Shown piece by piece: positions 36,034-44,378 of a DNA stretch of 64,000 nucleotides. The number at the start of each line of letters is the position of its first letter. The stretch's first letter is position 1. Both the position numbers and the translations under genes were made by a program. The notes under the pieces were generated by a model. That model worked only from the letters and a program-made list of their open reading frames with translations. It ran no database searches and had not been told where the DNA came from. This stretch comes from CAYLHF01 sp964383365 (GTDB taxonomy: Bacteria; Bacteroidota; Rhodothermia; Rhodothermales; UBA10348): the NCBI GenBank assembly GCA_964383365.1, contig CAYLHF010000011.1:1-64000 (forward strand). The letters are read 5' to 3'.

Positions 36034-37896
36034 CTACTCATCTCCGGTTCGGATGAAAACCGATCCGGTGTTGGGTTCGAGTGTTACGCGAATCCGTCCG
36101 TCTGTCCCGAATACCGCTTCCGGTTCCGGGGGGGCCGAGTTGAAAACGTTGTACAGGCCTTCGCCCGTTCCGAGGCCCGCATCTGCCGGACTCAGGGTAG
36201 CGATTCGCGTAGAATCCGAGCGATTGATGAGTACCAGCAGCCGCTCCTCCGATTCTTCCCGGACGAATCCAACCAACTCCTCTCCGACATCTATCAACCG
36301 GATGCCCCCCCCACGGAGCGCCGAGTGACCTCTTCTCAGAGCGATGACCTCGCGATAGAAGTTAACCATAGATGAATCAAAGGAGATTGAATCAACCGGA
36401 CGAGCATTCCCGTACGGTGCGTGTGTCTGCGCATCGTACGTGAGATCCGGCCAGACCATCGGCATCCGATCATCCGGGTCCGATCCGCTCCACATCCCGG
36501 CCTCATCCCCATAATAGACCGTCGGTATGCCGACAAATGTCATCTGGAACAGGACGGCTAATCGTTGAAGCTGCCTTTCATCCGTGTCCGGTTTCCGGAT
36601 ACGGTACCCCGACCGTCCACGGGGAGAGGCGTAGCGTCCCCAGTTGTAATCGAATCGGTCCGGGCGCACATACGGATGAGGTCCCCGGTTGACCAACATG
36701 GATGGCAATCGGTCGGTGTCATGCGAATCGAGAATGCTGAAATTTCCGTACTGGTAGGGGATACTCTCCGACAGACGAGACGATATCAAATCCGAGAACG
36801 TGGACGCGTTCACCGCCCGATCGACGAGATACCCCTTCATCGGAAAAGAGAACCCGAAGTAATTCATTACACCCGAAAAACCACCGTCAGCGACAAATTT
36901 ATACGGATTTTCCCATACTTCCGTCACCGTGTACGCCTCTGGATTGATCCTTCGAACGTGCTGATTCCAGTCCGCCCAGAATCCGACGGGCACCTGATCT
37001 GCCGCATCCAACCGCCATCCATCAACCCCGTCCGACGGATCCCCATCCTCGTCAGGATCCATCCACCGCGCAGTGGCCTCGAATATGTACGCTTTCGGTC
37101 CCGGGTGCAGGTCGGAGCCATCCTGCGAGTCGGCGAATTCGGGAAGCGACGCGACATCGAACCATCCTTTATACTCAAATTCATCCTCCGGCGTATCCGG
37201 GTCATCGAAGGAGCGAACTACATACCAGTCTGCATAAAATGAGTTGGCCTGATTCTCTCTCAGATCCTCAAACGCGAAAAAGTCTCTCCCGGTATGATTG
37301 AATACGCCGTCAATAATCACTCTCAATCCCTGGGAATGTGCTTCCTTTATCACTTCCAGAAATAGACTGTCCGCCGCGGTCCATCCCCACCGACTTCGCG
37401 TAGCTGATTCTTCTCTTATTCGGACAAGATCCTGTTCCGGATCCGGTCCGAAGTTGGGATCTATGTGATGGAATGAATTCCCGTCATACTTGTGCATTGA
37501 GCGCGCCCAGAACAGCGGATTGAAGTAGATCGCGTTCACCCCGAGTGAGCGGACGTAGGGTAATTCATCGATCACGCCCTGCAAATCCCCGCCGTATCTC
37601 CGGTGATATACCGTATCGTAAAAGTCGTCGCTCTTTTCCTCTTCCCACGGGTCGCGGGCATACCAGTCGGACGTCCACGAAGACGTTTCCCACGTATCTG
37701 GAACATCAGCGTGATATTCGAGGCTCTCACGAGTCGGATCATTATCCGGATCTCCATTTCGAAATCGTTCTGGAAAAATCTGGTAGACGATGGCGTCTCT
37801 GGCCCACTCGGGGACTGTAGACACGGTCTGCAGCTCGGGTGTCGAATCGCCACAACCCGAGATCGCCAGTATGAGCAGAAGCCCCGCTCGAGCCAT
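36034..37896 (-). CDS. Lipoprotein GH13 glucan hydrolase (neopullulanase/cyclomaltodextrinase-like)
   Basis: This 620-residue GH13 enzyme probably trims imported maltodextrins in the periplasm. The start MARAGLLLILAISGC gives a lipoprotein Cys15. A GH13 barrel follows directly (DAIVYQIFPERFRNGDPDND, YRRYGGDLQGVIDELPYVRSLGVNAIYFNP-like sequence). Regions are DGVFNHTG, GWRLDAADQ (Asp297), TEVWEN (Glu326) and LDSHDTDR (Asp393). The C-terminal beta domain ends with VFIRTGDE. The opening and long insert resemble cyclomaltodextrinase and neopullulanase branches. I chose the ATG at 37896 for the signal, and an upstream in-frame start at 37938 would add 14 residues. A 9-bp tandem repeat lies just upstream. 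Confidence 0.91.
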   Translation of the reverse strand: MARAGLLLILAISGCGDSTPELQTVSTVPEWARDAIVYQIFPERFRNGDPDNDPTRESLEYHADVPDTWETSSWTSDWYARDPWEEEKSDDFYDTVYHRRYGGDLQGVIDELPYVRSLGVNAIYFNPLFWARSMHKYDGNSFHHIDPNFGPDPEQDLVRIREESATRSRWGWTAADSLFLEVIKEAHSQGLRVIIDGVFNHTGRDFFAFEDLRENQANSFYADWYVVRSFDDPDTPEDEFEYKGWFDVASLPEFADSQDGSDLHPGPKAYIFEATARWMDPDEDGDPSDGVDGWRLDAADQVPVGFWADWNQHVRRINPEAYTVTEVWENPYKFVADGGFSGVMNYFGFSFPMKGYLVDRAVNASTFSDLISSRLSESIPYQYGNFSILDSHDTDRLPSMLVNRGPHPYVRPDRFDYNWGRYASPRGRSGYRIRKPDTDERQLQRLAVLFQMTFVGIPTVYYGDEAGMWSGSDPDDRMPMVWPDLTYDAQTHAPYGNARPVDSISFDSSMVNFYREVIALRRGHSALRGGGIRLIDVGEELVGFVREESEERLLVLINRSDSTRIATLSPADAGLGTGEGLYNVFNSAPPEPEAVFGTDGRIRVTLEPNTGSVFIRTGDE

Positions 37897-37951
37897 GCTC
37901 TCAGTAACAATCCTCCCCCCATAAGCAGGCTCATTCATAGGACTCTCGCAT

Positions 37952-37995
37952 TTTGAACATTTTGAACATGCTGAACATGCTGAACATGCTGAACA
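37952..37995. repeat. 9-bp tandem repeat between two amylase genes
   Basis: About five head-to-tail copies of a 9-bp unit are present: two of TTTGAACAT (37952-37969), two of GCTGAACAT (37970-37987) and a partial one. The array fills much of the space between the stop of the T9SS amylase (38011) and the start of the lipoprotein GH13 gene (37896). Confidence 0.9.
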
Positions 37996-38010
37996 ATCGG
38001 TTCATGCCCG

Positions 38011-41000
38011 TCATCGCAGCATCGTCATGGTTTTCGACAATGTCCCGTCGTCTGTCACGAGGCGGTAAAAATACATTCCACCCGCAAGTCCTCCCAGGTC
38101 CAACTCCGCGTCATACGTCCCTGCCGAACGAAACCCGTCTACCACGGTCGTGACGTGACGTCCCAGAAGGTCGTAGATGTCCAGTCGAATGGGTGACGCA
38201 TGCGATATCCTGTACCTGATGGACGTAGAAGACGAAAACGGATTGGGGAAATTCTGGTCGAGTGTAACGGCGTCAGGAATTTCGGTAATAGTCTCCGCTC
38301 CCGTATAAACCGCCCCGAACGGGAGTCGTGGAAGGTCGGGCAGTTGGAGACCCGGATTGTCCGATGTAATGTATACCACCGTCTCATAGGGCGGTATGGT
38401 CGCGCGGAAACTTCCCGTGTAGGATGCTACGGTGTCTGCCTTGAGGTCGTAGTACGGAACCGGTCCGTCGGTGCTCATTTTCAAGTCGGCTTTTGCATCG
38501 ATCGTTATGGTCTGGGGGACCGAGGCGAAGTTAATTGCCACCACGGCATTCTGGTCCATATACGGTCGCACCAGAGCGTAGACAGATCCTGTCGAAACGG
38601 GGAGTTTAACGAGGTCCTGCGTTCCGAAAGCCGGAAATTGTCGTCGTGTCTGGATGAGGCGCTGGTGGAGCGATCCGAATGCTCCATTGTCGGGCGTATT
38701 CCAGTTGACCGACGTGCGCCGGGTATCGCCCGATCCACCCCCGAAATGCACTTCCTGACCCTGGTAGATCATGGGAATTCCGGTCGTCGTCAGGAGAAAC
38801 CCCGTCATGACCTTGATTCGATTCTTGTTGGTCACCGCTTTCGCGATGCGTGTCTCGTCGTGATTCTCAAGGAAACGAAACGGCCGGGCGTTCGGACCCG
38901 GGAAAAAACCGCCTTTCCATGCCTGATTGTGGTAATTCGAGGCCGAATAATTCCCGCGTATTCCGTTCCAGAATAACTCCCAGTCGTAACCGGAATCCAG
39001 GCCGCCTATGACCGGATTGCCGTTCCCGCTGTCCGCGTAGTAGACCTCCGTCCCGTTACCCGTGCCTGCTATTTCACCGAGTAACCAGGCATCCGGACGG
39101 ATACGTTTCATGAGATTTCGAATGGGACGACCGAAGCGGTCGGGACCCCATTTTCGCCAGGGTCCCCAGTAGACATCAAAACGCCATCCGTCGATACCGA
39201 ACTCTTCGACCCAGAACTGGAAGATTTCGAGCATCGTCGACTGCAGGTCGTCGTCGGCCCAGTCCACATTGGCCAGATCGCCAAAACCGTCGTACTTCCG
39301 GTATCTCTTTCCGTTGCCGACGTTCTGCCAGACTTCCGCGAGATTGGCTCCGCGACCATCGAGTCCGCTCGTGTGGTTATTCGGTTCGGTCTGAATAAAT
39401 GAACTGAATGGCCCGCTGTTGGCCAGACTCGTCACCCATGGATGGACCGGTGACACGTGGTTCGGTGTGATGTCCATGATGATCCGGATACCCAGTTGGT
39501 GGGCCCGGGTGACCAACGATTTAAAATCGTCATTCGTGCCGTAATTCGGATCTACCGTCTTGAAGTCTACAATATTATACCCGCCGGAGACCGGGGTCAT
39601 CGACTGGTTTTTCATGATTGGCATGAACCAGATGGCGTTGAACCCCATATCCGCGATGTAGTCGAGCTCGGAAGTGATCTCGTTCAGCCGATCCGACGGA
39701 GAGGTCGGGCTTCCGAATGATTGCGGCCCAAACGAGAGTGGAAAGACTTCATAGACGACTGCATTCTTTATCCAGGAGGCATGTTCTTCATACCTCATTC
39801 TTTGCACATTCCCTGACTCGCTCACGATGGCGGCGACGCGCAAGAAATCGTTCTCCCCCGAAGAGGCCATAATCGACACATTGAAGTATAATTCCCCGGG
39901 ACCTGTGGCCACTCCGGTTGCCTGCATCCCGTCCATGGAGAGAGAACTGATGGTAGTCGTGCTGGCCTGCTCATCGAAGAACCAGGCGGTCGACAGGGAG
40001 CCGGCCGCGAGAGCCGTTGACGAGAGGGCCACTTGAACATTGAAATTTCCACCTGACACGAAATCGGTTACCAGCGCCCGCTCGAGCGGCCGGCGCCGTC
40101 GGTTGACCGTCAGCGTGGCGGATGTGAACGTACCTTCCGCCAGTGTCGCTGAAAGTTCAAAGTCGTTGTCCCCCAAATCGAGCGTCGCCACGGTCTCCAT
40201 CCGACCATTTGAGACCGCTACAACTCCTACCGTTGCGCCGTTTTGGACCAGCGTGGCCTCGGTCAGTGCCGGGTCGATCGTACCGTCGAGACGCGTAATG
40301 TCGGCAGATAGAGGGTACGTATCCTTGACCGTCGAGAAGGCTGCCGAGAGCCAGTCAATGGGTGGCTGAATAGCGCCTATCTCGGTTCGTACCGTTCGTC
40401 CTCCTCCATCCGTCGCCTCGACGATAAATTGGGCGCCGGAACGGAGTTCCTGTGTGAGGGGAAACCGGAAAATTCCAGTGGTCGCATCGAAGAAATTCAG
40501 CCCGTCCGTATGCTCGACGCCGTTGACAAAGAACCGGATATCGGTAACCGGCATCGTGCTGAATATACCGGTCGAAAAAGTCTTCACACGCCCGGACGGA
40601 AACAGTTCTTCAGCCGTTTGAAACGTCATCGGATCTGCGACCGTCAGGATGGAATTGTTGTTGTCAGCTGAATTCACTCGCGGATTCAGCGGGTCAGTGA
40701 ACCACTGGCAGTTGGTCCCATCCGTGTTGAAATGGATCTGAATCTTGTAGTTGTATGTCTGGCCGATCTGCAGCGGAATCGTGTATAACAGCACGCCGGA
40801 CGATGGATCGAACGTCATCTGGGATGCATGGCCAGGTGCGATGCACGCCGTAGTACCCGGCAGATAGGGTTGCCCCCACCCGTTAAAACCTCCCGGTACG
40901 AACCCCCTTTCGCCTCCCACTGCCGAAGGAAAAAATCGAAAAGTAACATTCTGTGTGGCCTGCGCGCTCACCGGTCGGCTTTCTGCGACCAGAAACACTG

Positions 41001-41034
41001 AGAGGGCGAAAACAATGTATTTCAGAGGGCGCAT
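38011..41034 (-). CDS. Secreted GH13 alpha-amylase with T9SS sorting domain
   Basis: This 1007-residue enzyme is probably displayed on the cell surface or released. A signal peptide (1-25, MRPLKYIVFALSVFLVAESRPVSA split at SA-QA) leads to a starch-binding-like domain (FVPGGFNGWGQPYLPG, about 40-145), Ig-like linkers, then the GH13 barrel (about 440-800) with DITPNH, GWRFDVYW (Asp620), LLGEIAG (Glu654) and FLENHDE (Asp726). The end is a type A T9SS sorting domain (LDQNFPNPFSSSTSIRYRI to YFYRLVTDDGTLSKTMTMLR, about 925-1007). The ATG at 41034 is fixed by the signal peptide. It follows the glycan-binding gene after 217 nt that hold a large palindrome. Confidence 0.93.
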   Translation of the reverse strand: MRPLKYIVFALSVFLVAESRPVSAQATQNVTFRFFPSAVGGERGFVPGGFNGWGQPYLPGTTACIAPGHASQMTFDPSSGVLLYTIPLQIGQTYNYKIQIHFNTDGTNCQWFTDPLNPRVNSADNNNSILTVADPMTFQTAEELFPSGRVKTFSTGIFSTMPVTDIRFFVNGVEHTDGLNFFDATTGIFRFPLTQELRSGAQFIVEATDGGGRTVRTEIGAIQPPIDWLSAAFSTVKDTYPLSADITRLDGTIDPALTEATLVQNGATVGVVAVSNGRMETVATLDLGDNDFELSATLAEGTFTSATLTVNRRRRPLERALVTDFVSGGNFNVQVALSSTALAAGSLSTAWFFDEQASTTTISSLSMDGMQATGVATGPGELYFNVSIMASSGENDFLRVAAIVSESGNVQRMRYEEHASWIKNAVVYEVFPLSFGPQSFGSPTSPSDRLNEITSELDYIADMGFNAIWFMPIMKNQSMTPVSGGYNIVDFKTVDPNYGTNDDFKSLVTRAHQLGIRIIMDITPNHVSPVHPWVTSLANSGPFSSFIQTEPNNHTSGLDGRGANLAEVWQNVGNGKRYRKYDGFGDLANVDWADDDLQSTMLEIFQFWVEEFGIDGWRFDVYWGPWRKWGPDRFGRPIRNLMKRIRPDAWLLGEIAGTGNGTEVYYADSGNGNPVIGGLDSGYDWELFWNGIRGNYSASNYHNQAWKGGFFPGPNARPFRFLENHDETRIAKAVTNKNRIKVMTGFLLTTTGIPMIYQGQEVHFGGGSGDTRRTSVNWNTPDNGAFGSLHQRLIQTRRQFPAFGTQDLVKLPVSTGSVYALVRPYMDQNAVVAINFASVPQTITIDAKADLKMSTDGPVPYYDLKADTVASYTGSFRATIPPYETVVYITSDNPGLQLPDLPRLPFGAVYTGAETITEIPDAVTLDQNFPNPFSSSTSIRYRISHASPIRLDIYDLLGRHVTTVVDGFRSAGTYDAELDLGGLAGGMYFYRLVTDDGTLSKTMTMLR

Positions 41035-41143
41035 ATATACTGGTAGTGGGCAGCCTGGGGCCGCGAAAAAAATTTGCCGATGCCACCGCGATAACCCAAT
41101 GTTGGCCGACACGGCCGCGATAACAAACGCCGGTAGTAAAAAT

Positions 41144-41204
41144 CGGGGTCGGCACCCCGGGAATCCTCGCGGATATCTGCGGGGATTTCCAGGTGCCGAC
41201 CCCG
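41144..41204. repeat. REP-like imperfect palindrome upstream of the T9SS amylase
   Basis: A 61-nt imperfect palindrome has 13-bp perfect outer arms (CGGGGTCGGCACC at 41144-41156 and its complement at 41192-41204). A nearly perfect inner stem runs from AATCC at 41162 to GGATT ending at 41187, with only G-U type exceptions. It lies between the stop of the glycan-binding protein gene and the start of the amylase gene. Confidence 0.85.
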
Positions 41205-41251
41205 GAATCATCACGTGAGGACGAACCGTGTTCGTCCTCCAAACGCCAACA

Positions 41252-43270
41252 TTACTTGAGCAGAACCATGGTCTTGGTGATAACCTGATCGGCCGCCTTC
41301 AGGCGGTAGATATAGGTACCACTGGCCAGATTCGATGCATCAAACGATAGACGATATGTCGATGCGGGCTGAACACCGTCGACCAGCGTGGCCACCACAC
41401 GGCCCAGCATGTCATAGATCTTCACCTGCACGTCCGTCGTCTTCGTGATGGCGTATTCGAACGTCGTCGTCGGATTGAACGGGTTCGGGAAGTTTTGCGT
41501 CAGCGACACCTGCGTCGGCAACTCTCCACCCAGCGCTTCAATACCCGTCACGACAGCCGGATTGCCATCAAACGGCAGGGCACCCTCGGCCTGGAACGAC
41601 TCCGATCGGAAGAACCACGCTGTTGGCCACGATCCGTCGGCATTCTGGGGGACAAAACGCGTACGTCGCCGACCTCCACCGGAGGTAGATCCGCCCTGCT
41701 CGTCCGTGAACGTGTTCGTAGACGGTGAACCGTACGAATACTTGTACTGCATCCCGGAATACGTCGGACCGCTGACCTTGAGCGTACCCGTGTAAACCAT
41801 GTCACCGTCCGCATCCGTCAGACTGAACGTCCTGGCAAACTCACCCAGATTAAGCGCGTCTCCCAGGTTCGGATCATCCGAACGAGGTGTCAGCGGGAAG
41901 CCTTGCGTCAGCGAAAATATCGGATCCTGGAATCCGACCGTTACGCTATCTACCGCCGGGTCAAACGGCTGCGCCGCCGTCAGAGCAGACGTCATGTCTA
42001 CCGAAAATGTCACATCAATCGATGTACCCGCAGGGATGATATTCTTCGGAAATATGTCGTTGTATGTCTGATTGAACGTCTGTCGTCCTCCTTCCCAGAC
42101 CTGCTTGCGATTTCCTCCTTGCGTAGACAGCGGCTCTTCCCAGCCACTCGGAATCACGGTCGTTGCCCACTGTGCCTGCACTTCCGGGACATTGAAGTCG
42201 ATGAAGTACTTGTACTCCAGTTCAACACCGGGTAGCAGCGTGAGCGGAAGAACGGCATCGAAGACAGGCAGGCCGAATTGCTTGAACAGTAGGCACTTGT
42301 CCGGATCACCGCAGCCCCATCCGTTGAAGCTACCGCGGACCTGCAATGTATCACCGCGGGAGCGACTGAAAACATTGATTCGCTCGAGCATACTCAGGTC
42401 AACAGAGAAGACAGCATCTCCTGCAACGGGTTTCTTGTTCAGAGGTTTTGACTCGGAGAAGAAGACCCAGTGCAGGGTCGAATCCGCTGCCGGGACCTTG
42501 AACGTCCGGTTGCCTCCATTGAAATCAGCCTCCCAGCCTGAAGGCTCCACGAAGAACTTGAACGCCTGCTCCGTACCGACGGCAGACGTGGGATACCAGG
42601 CCATTCCGCTGTACATATGATAACCCGGCGCTGCTGCGGTCTCCGACTCCCGGTTCAGGACGACCTTGGTCGATCCCCAGTCGAGCATGCTCGCTCCGTT
42701 CATCGGGTCGCCACGGACACCCACCGCATCCGTACCGTCCCCTTTGTAGCCAGACGTATTGGCGGCCTCGGTGTTGGCCCAGACGCGGAACATGACTCCT
42801 ACAGAGTCTGCCTTGGAAGCAAACGGCGAGAAGTTGTAGTCGCGGGCTGATCCGGATTTATTGAAATAGTGAAGGCCACCGTCGACAGCTCCGGTGCCGG
42901 CGGCAAATTGCGCATTGTCTCCGTCTTCCCATCCGCCTATCTGATGATCTTCAGCTCCCTGGCTGTAGAACTTCAACTGTAGTGCGTCGTCGTCGGGAAT
43001 CTGAAACGTGATGTCCCAGTAGTCGCCGCCTACATTGGTCGGCTTAAGGGTCGTCGCGTCGTTCCAGTCGATGATGCCACCGTCCGGCAGGGCGGTGCCA
43101 CTTCCGAGTTGACCTCGAATCTGAATTTCGTCCGTTGTCCGAAGGGTATCGGGTAACGTCGAAGTGTTGAGTCTCAACGTAACCGTGCGCTGGCCATAGG
43201 CCGTTCCGGTCACGCCGATGGCAATGAACAGTATCATTAGCCATCGTTTGAGTGTAGTAGCGGTCTGCAT
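41252..43270 (-). CDS. Secreted glycan-binding-type protein with T9SS sorting domain
   Basis: This 672-residue protein has no catalytic domain that I can see. A signal peptide (1-26, ending TAYGQ) is followed by several beta domains of starch-binding type. The clearest, at about 300-400, has VRGSFNGWGCGDPDKC and ELEYKYFIDF like CBM20/CBM48 folds. Related strands occur near residues 28-130 (LRTTDEIQIRGQLGSG) and 425-530. The C-terminal about 85 residues are a type A T9SS sorting domain (LTQNFPNPFNPTTTFEY, then SGTYIYRLKAADQVITKTMVLLK). It may play the starch-capture role that SusE/SusF lipoproteins have in Bacteroides. A good Shine-Dalgarno (GGAG) precedes the ATG. Confidence 0.82.
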   Translation of the reverse strand: MQTATTLKRWLMILFIAIGVTGTAYGQRTVTLRLNTSTLPDTLRTTDEIQIRGQLGSGTALPDGGIIDWNDATTLKPTNVGGDYWDITFQIPDDDALQLKFYSQGAEDHQIGGWEDGDNAQFAAGTGAVDGGLHYFNKSGSARDYNFSPFASKADSVGVMFRVWANTEAANTSGYKGDGTDAVGVRGDPMNGASMLDWGSTKVVLNRESETAAAPGYHMYSGMAWYPTSAVGTEQAFKFFVEPSGWEADFNGGNRTFKVPAADSTLHWVFFSESKPLNKKPVAGDAVFSVDLSMLERINVFSRSRGDTLQVRGSFNGWGCGDPDKCLLFKQFGLPVFDAVLPLTLLPGVELEYKYFIDFNVPEVQAQWATTVIPSGWEEPLSTQGGNRKQVWEGGRQTFNQTYNDIFPKNIIPAGTSIDVTFSVDMTSALTAAQPFDPAVDSVTVGFQDPIFSLTQGFPLTPRSDDPNLGDALNLGEFARTFSLTDADGDMVYTGTLKVSGPTYSGMQYKYSYGSPSTNTFTDEQGGSTSGGGRRRTRFVPQNADGSWPTAWFFRSESFQAEGALPFDGNPAVVTGIEALGGELPTQVSLTQNFPNPFNPTTTFEYAITKTTDVQVKIYDMLGRVVATLVDGVQPASTYRLSFDASNLASGTYIYRLKAADQVITKTMVLLK

Positions 43271-43375
43271 ACTTAACTCCTCCGATTATGGTGAATGATG
43301 AGATGACGACACGCTGCCGTCATCCTCCTGTGGTTTGGTATTCTCACTTCTCTGGGGATCACACGAGCACTCCAC

Positions 43376-44278
43376 TTAAAATTGAATTGCAAGCGTGAAC
43401 CGATTGACACCCGAGAAATATTCCTGCGCCTCGTAAGAATAGTCAAATGCAAAGTTCAGTGGTGAAAAACGATACCGTAGACCCGCTCCCAGAGTGAGCG
43501 ACTTCACGGCATCATTGAGCAAAATTTCTGAATATCCGCCCCGAAGCATGATGAGATTGTTCATCAGACCCAGTTCGGCGCCGATATTCAGGTACTGTTC
43601 GCTGTTATTGGGATTCAGTGCTTCGACAGCAAGAGTCAACCGACTCGTTCCCGCCTCATAGACTTCCCCCGCCAGTCCGATTCGCATCGTTAGCGGAAGG
43701 TCAAATGCATCGGTCTTGAGGAGAGCCCGATTGCTCTCGTTGTTCCCTCTATTGTTGGGATCGATATCGACACGTACAAGCAGATCGTCTCCTCCGATTT
43801 TCATCTTCGTCCCGAAATTGGAAATGGCGGCTCCGAGACGGATACCATTAAACGGGGTAACGAACATGGTCCCGATGTCAAACGCAACGCCGGAGGCCGA
43901 TGAGTTCCAGATCCGCTCATTGATAACCTTTACCGATCCTCCGAGCGAGAATCGATCCGTGAGGGATCGACCGTAAGCCAGAGCAAGAGCATAGGACGAG
44001 GCGGTAAACGTCTCCCCGGTCCCGTTCTGCTGATCGACCGTGGTCACTTCCATATCAGGCGTACGCATACTCGTAATACCGATACCGAACGTCCCCATCC
44101 CGGTCGGGAAGACGACCGAGACGTAGTTGAAATCGATTTCAGCAAGCCAGCTGGCGTATTCACCGGTAAATCCGCCCTCCGCCTTTGCCAGGCCCGCAGG
44201 ATTCCAGTAAATACTGGACCCGTCATCGATGGTTGCCGTAACCGCGCCGCCCATTGCCGCTGCTCGGGCTCCGACAGG
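43376..44278 (-). CDS. PorV/PorQ-family outer-membrane protein, 5' end lost in gap
   Basis: About 300 residues of an outer-membrane beta-barrel of the PorV (UPF0164-related) family are present. The family's N-terminal hallmark is intact just inside the gap edge: VGARAAAMGGAVTATIDDGSSIYWNPAGLA. The C-terminus ends in a phenylalanine after alternating hydrophobic residues (RFTLAIQF), as expected for a barrel. The signal peptide and start codon must lie in the 100 N at 44279-44378. PorV in Porphyromonas binds the sorting domains of T9SS cargo, so this copy may carry the two sorting-domain proteins encoded immediately downstream. That specific pairing is inference. Confidence 0.85.
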   Translation of the reverse strand, partial: PVGARAAAMGGAVTATIDDGSSIYWNPAGLAKAEGGFTGEYASWLAEIDFNYVSVVFPTGMGTFGIGITSMRTPDMEVTTVDQQNGTGETFTASSYALALAYGRSLTDRFSLGGSVKVINERIWNSSASGVAFDIGTMFVTPFNGIRLGAAISNFGTKMKIGGDDLLVRVDIDPNNRGNNESNRALLKTDAFDLPLTMRIGLAGEVYEAGTSRLTLAVEALNPNNSEQYLNIGAELGLMNNLIMLRGGYSEILLNDAVKSLTLGAGLRYRFSPLNFAFDYSYEAQEYFSGVNRFTLAIQF

Positions 44279-44378
44279 NNNNNNNNNNNNNNNNNNNNNN
44301 NNNNNNNNNNNNNNNNNNNNNNNNNNNNNNNNNNNNNNNNNNNNNNNNNNNNNNNNNNNNNNNNNNNNNNNNNNNNNN
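44279..44378. other. Assembly gap (100 N) between two genes
   Basis: Exactly 100 N hide the 3' end of the large Asp-repeat protein gene, any intergenic DNA, and the 5' end of the PorV-family gene. By chance the frames agree across the N-run, so a translation runs through it. Confidence 0.98.
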
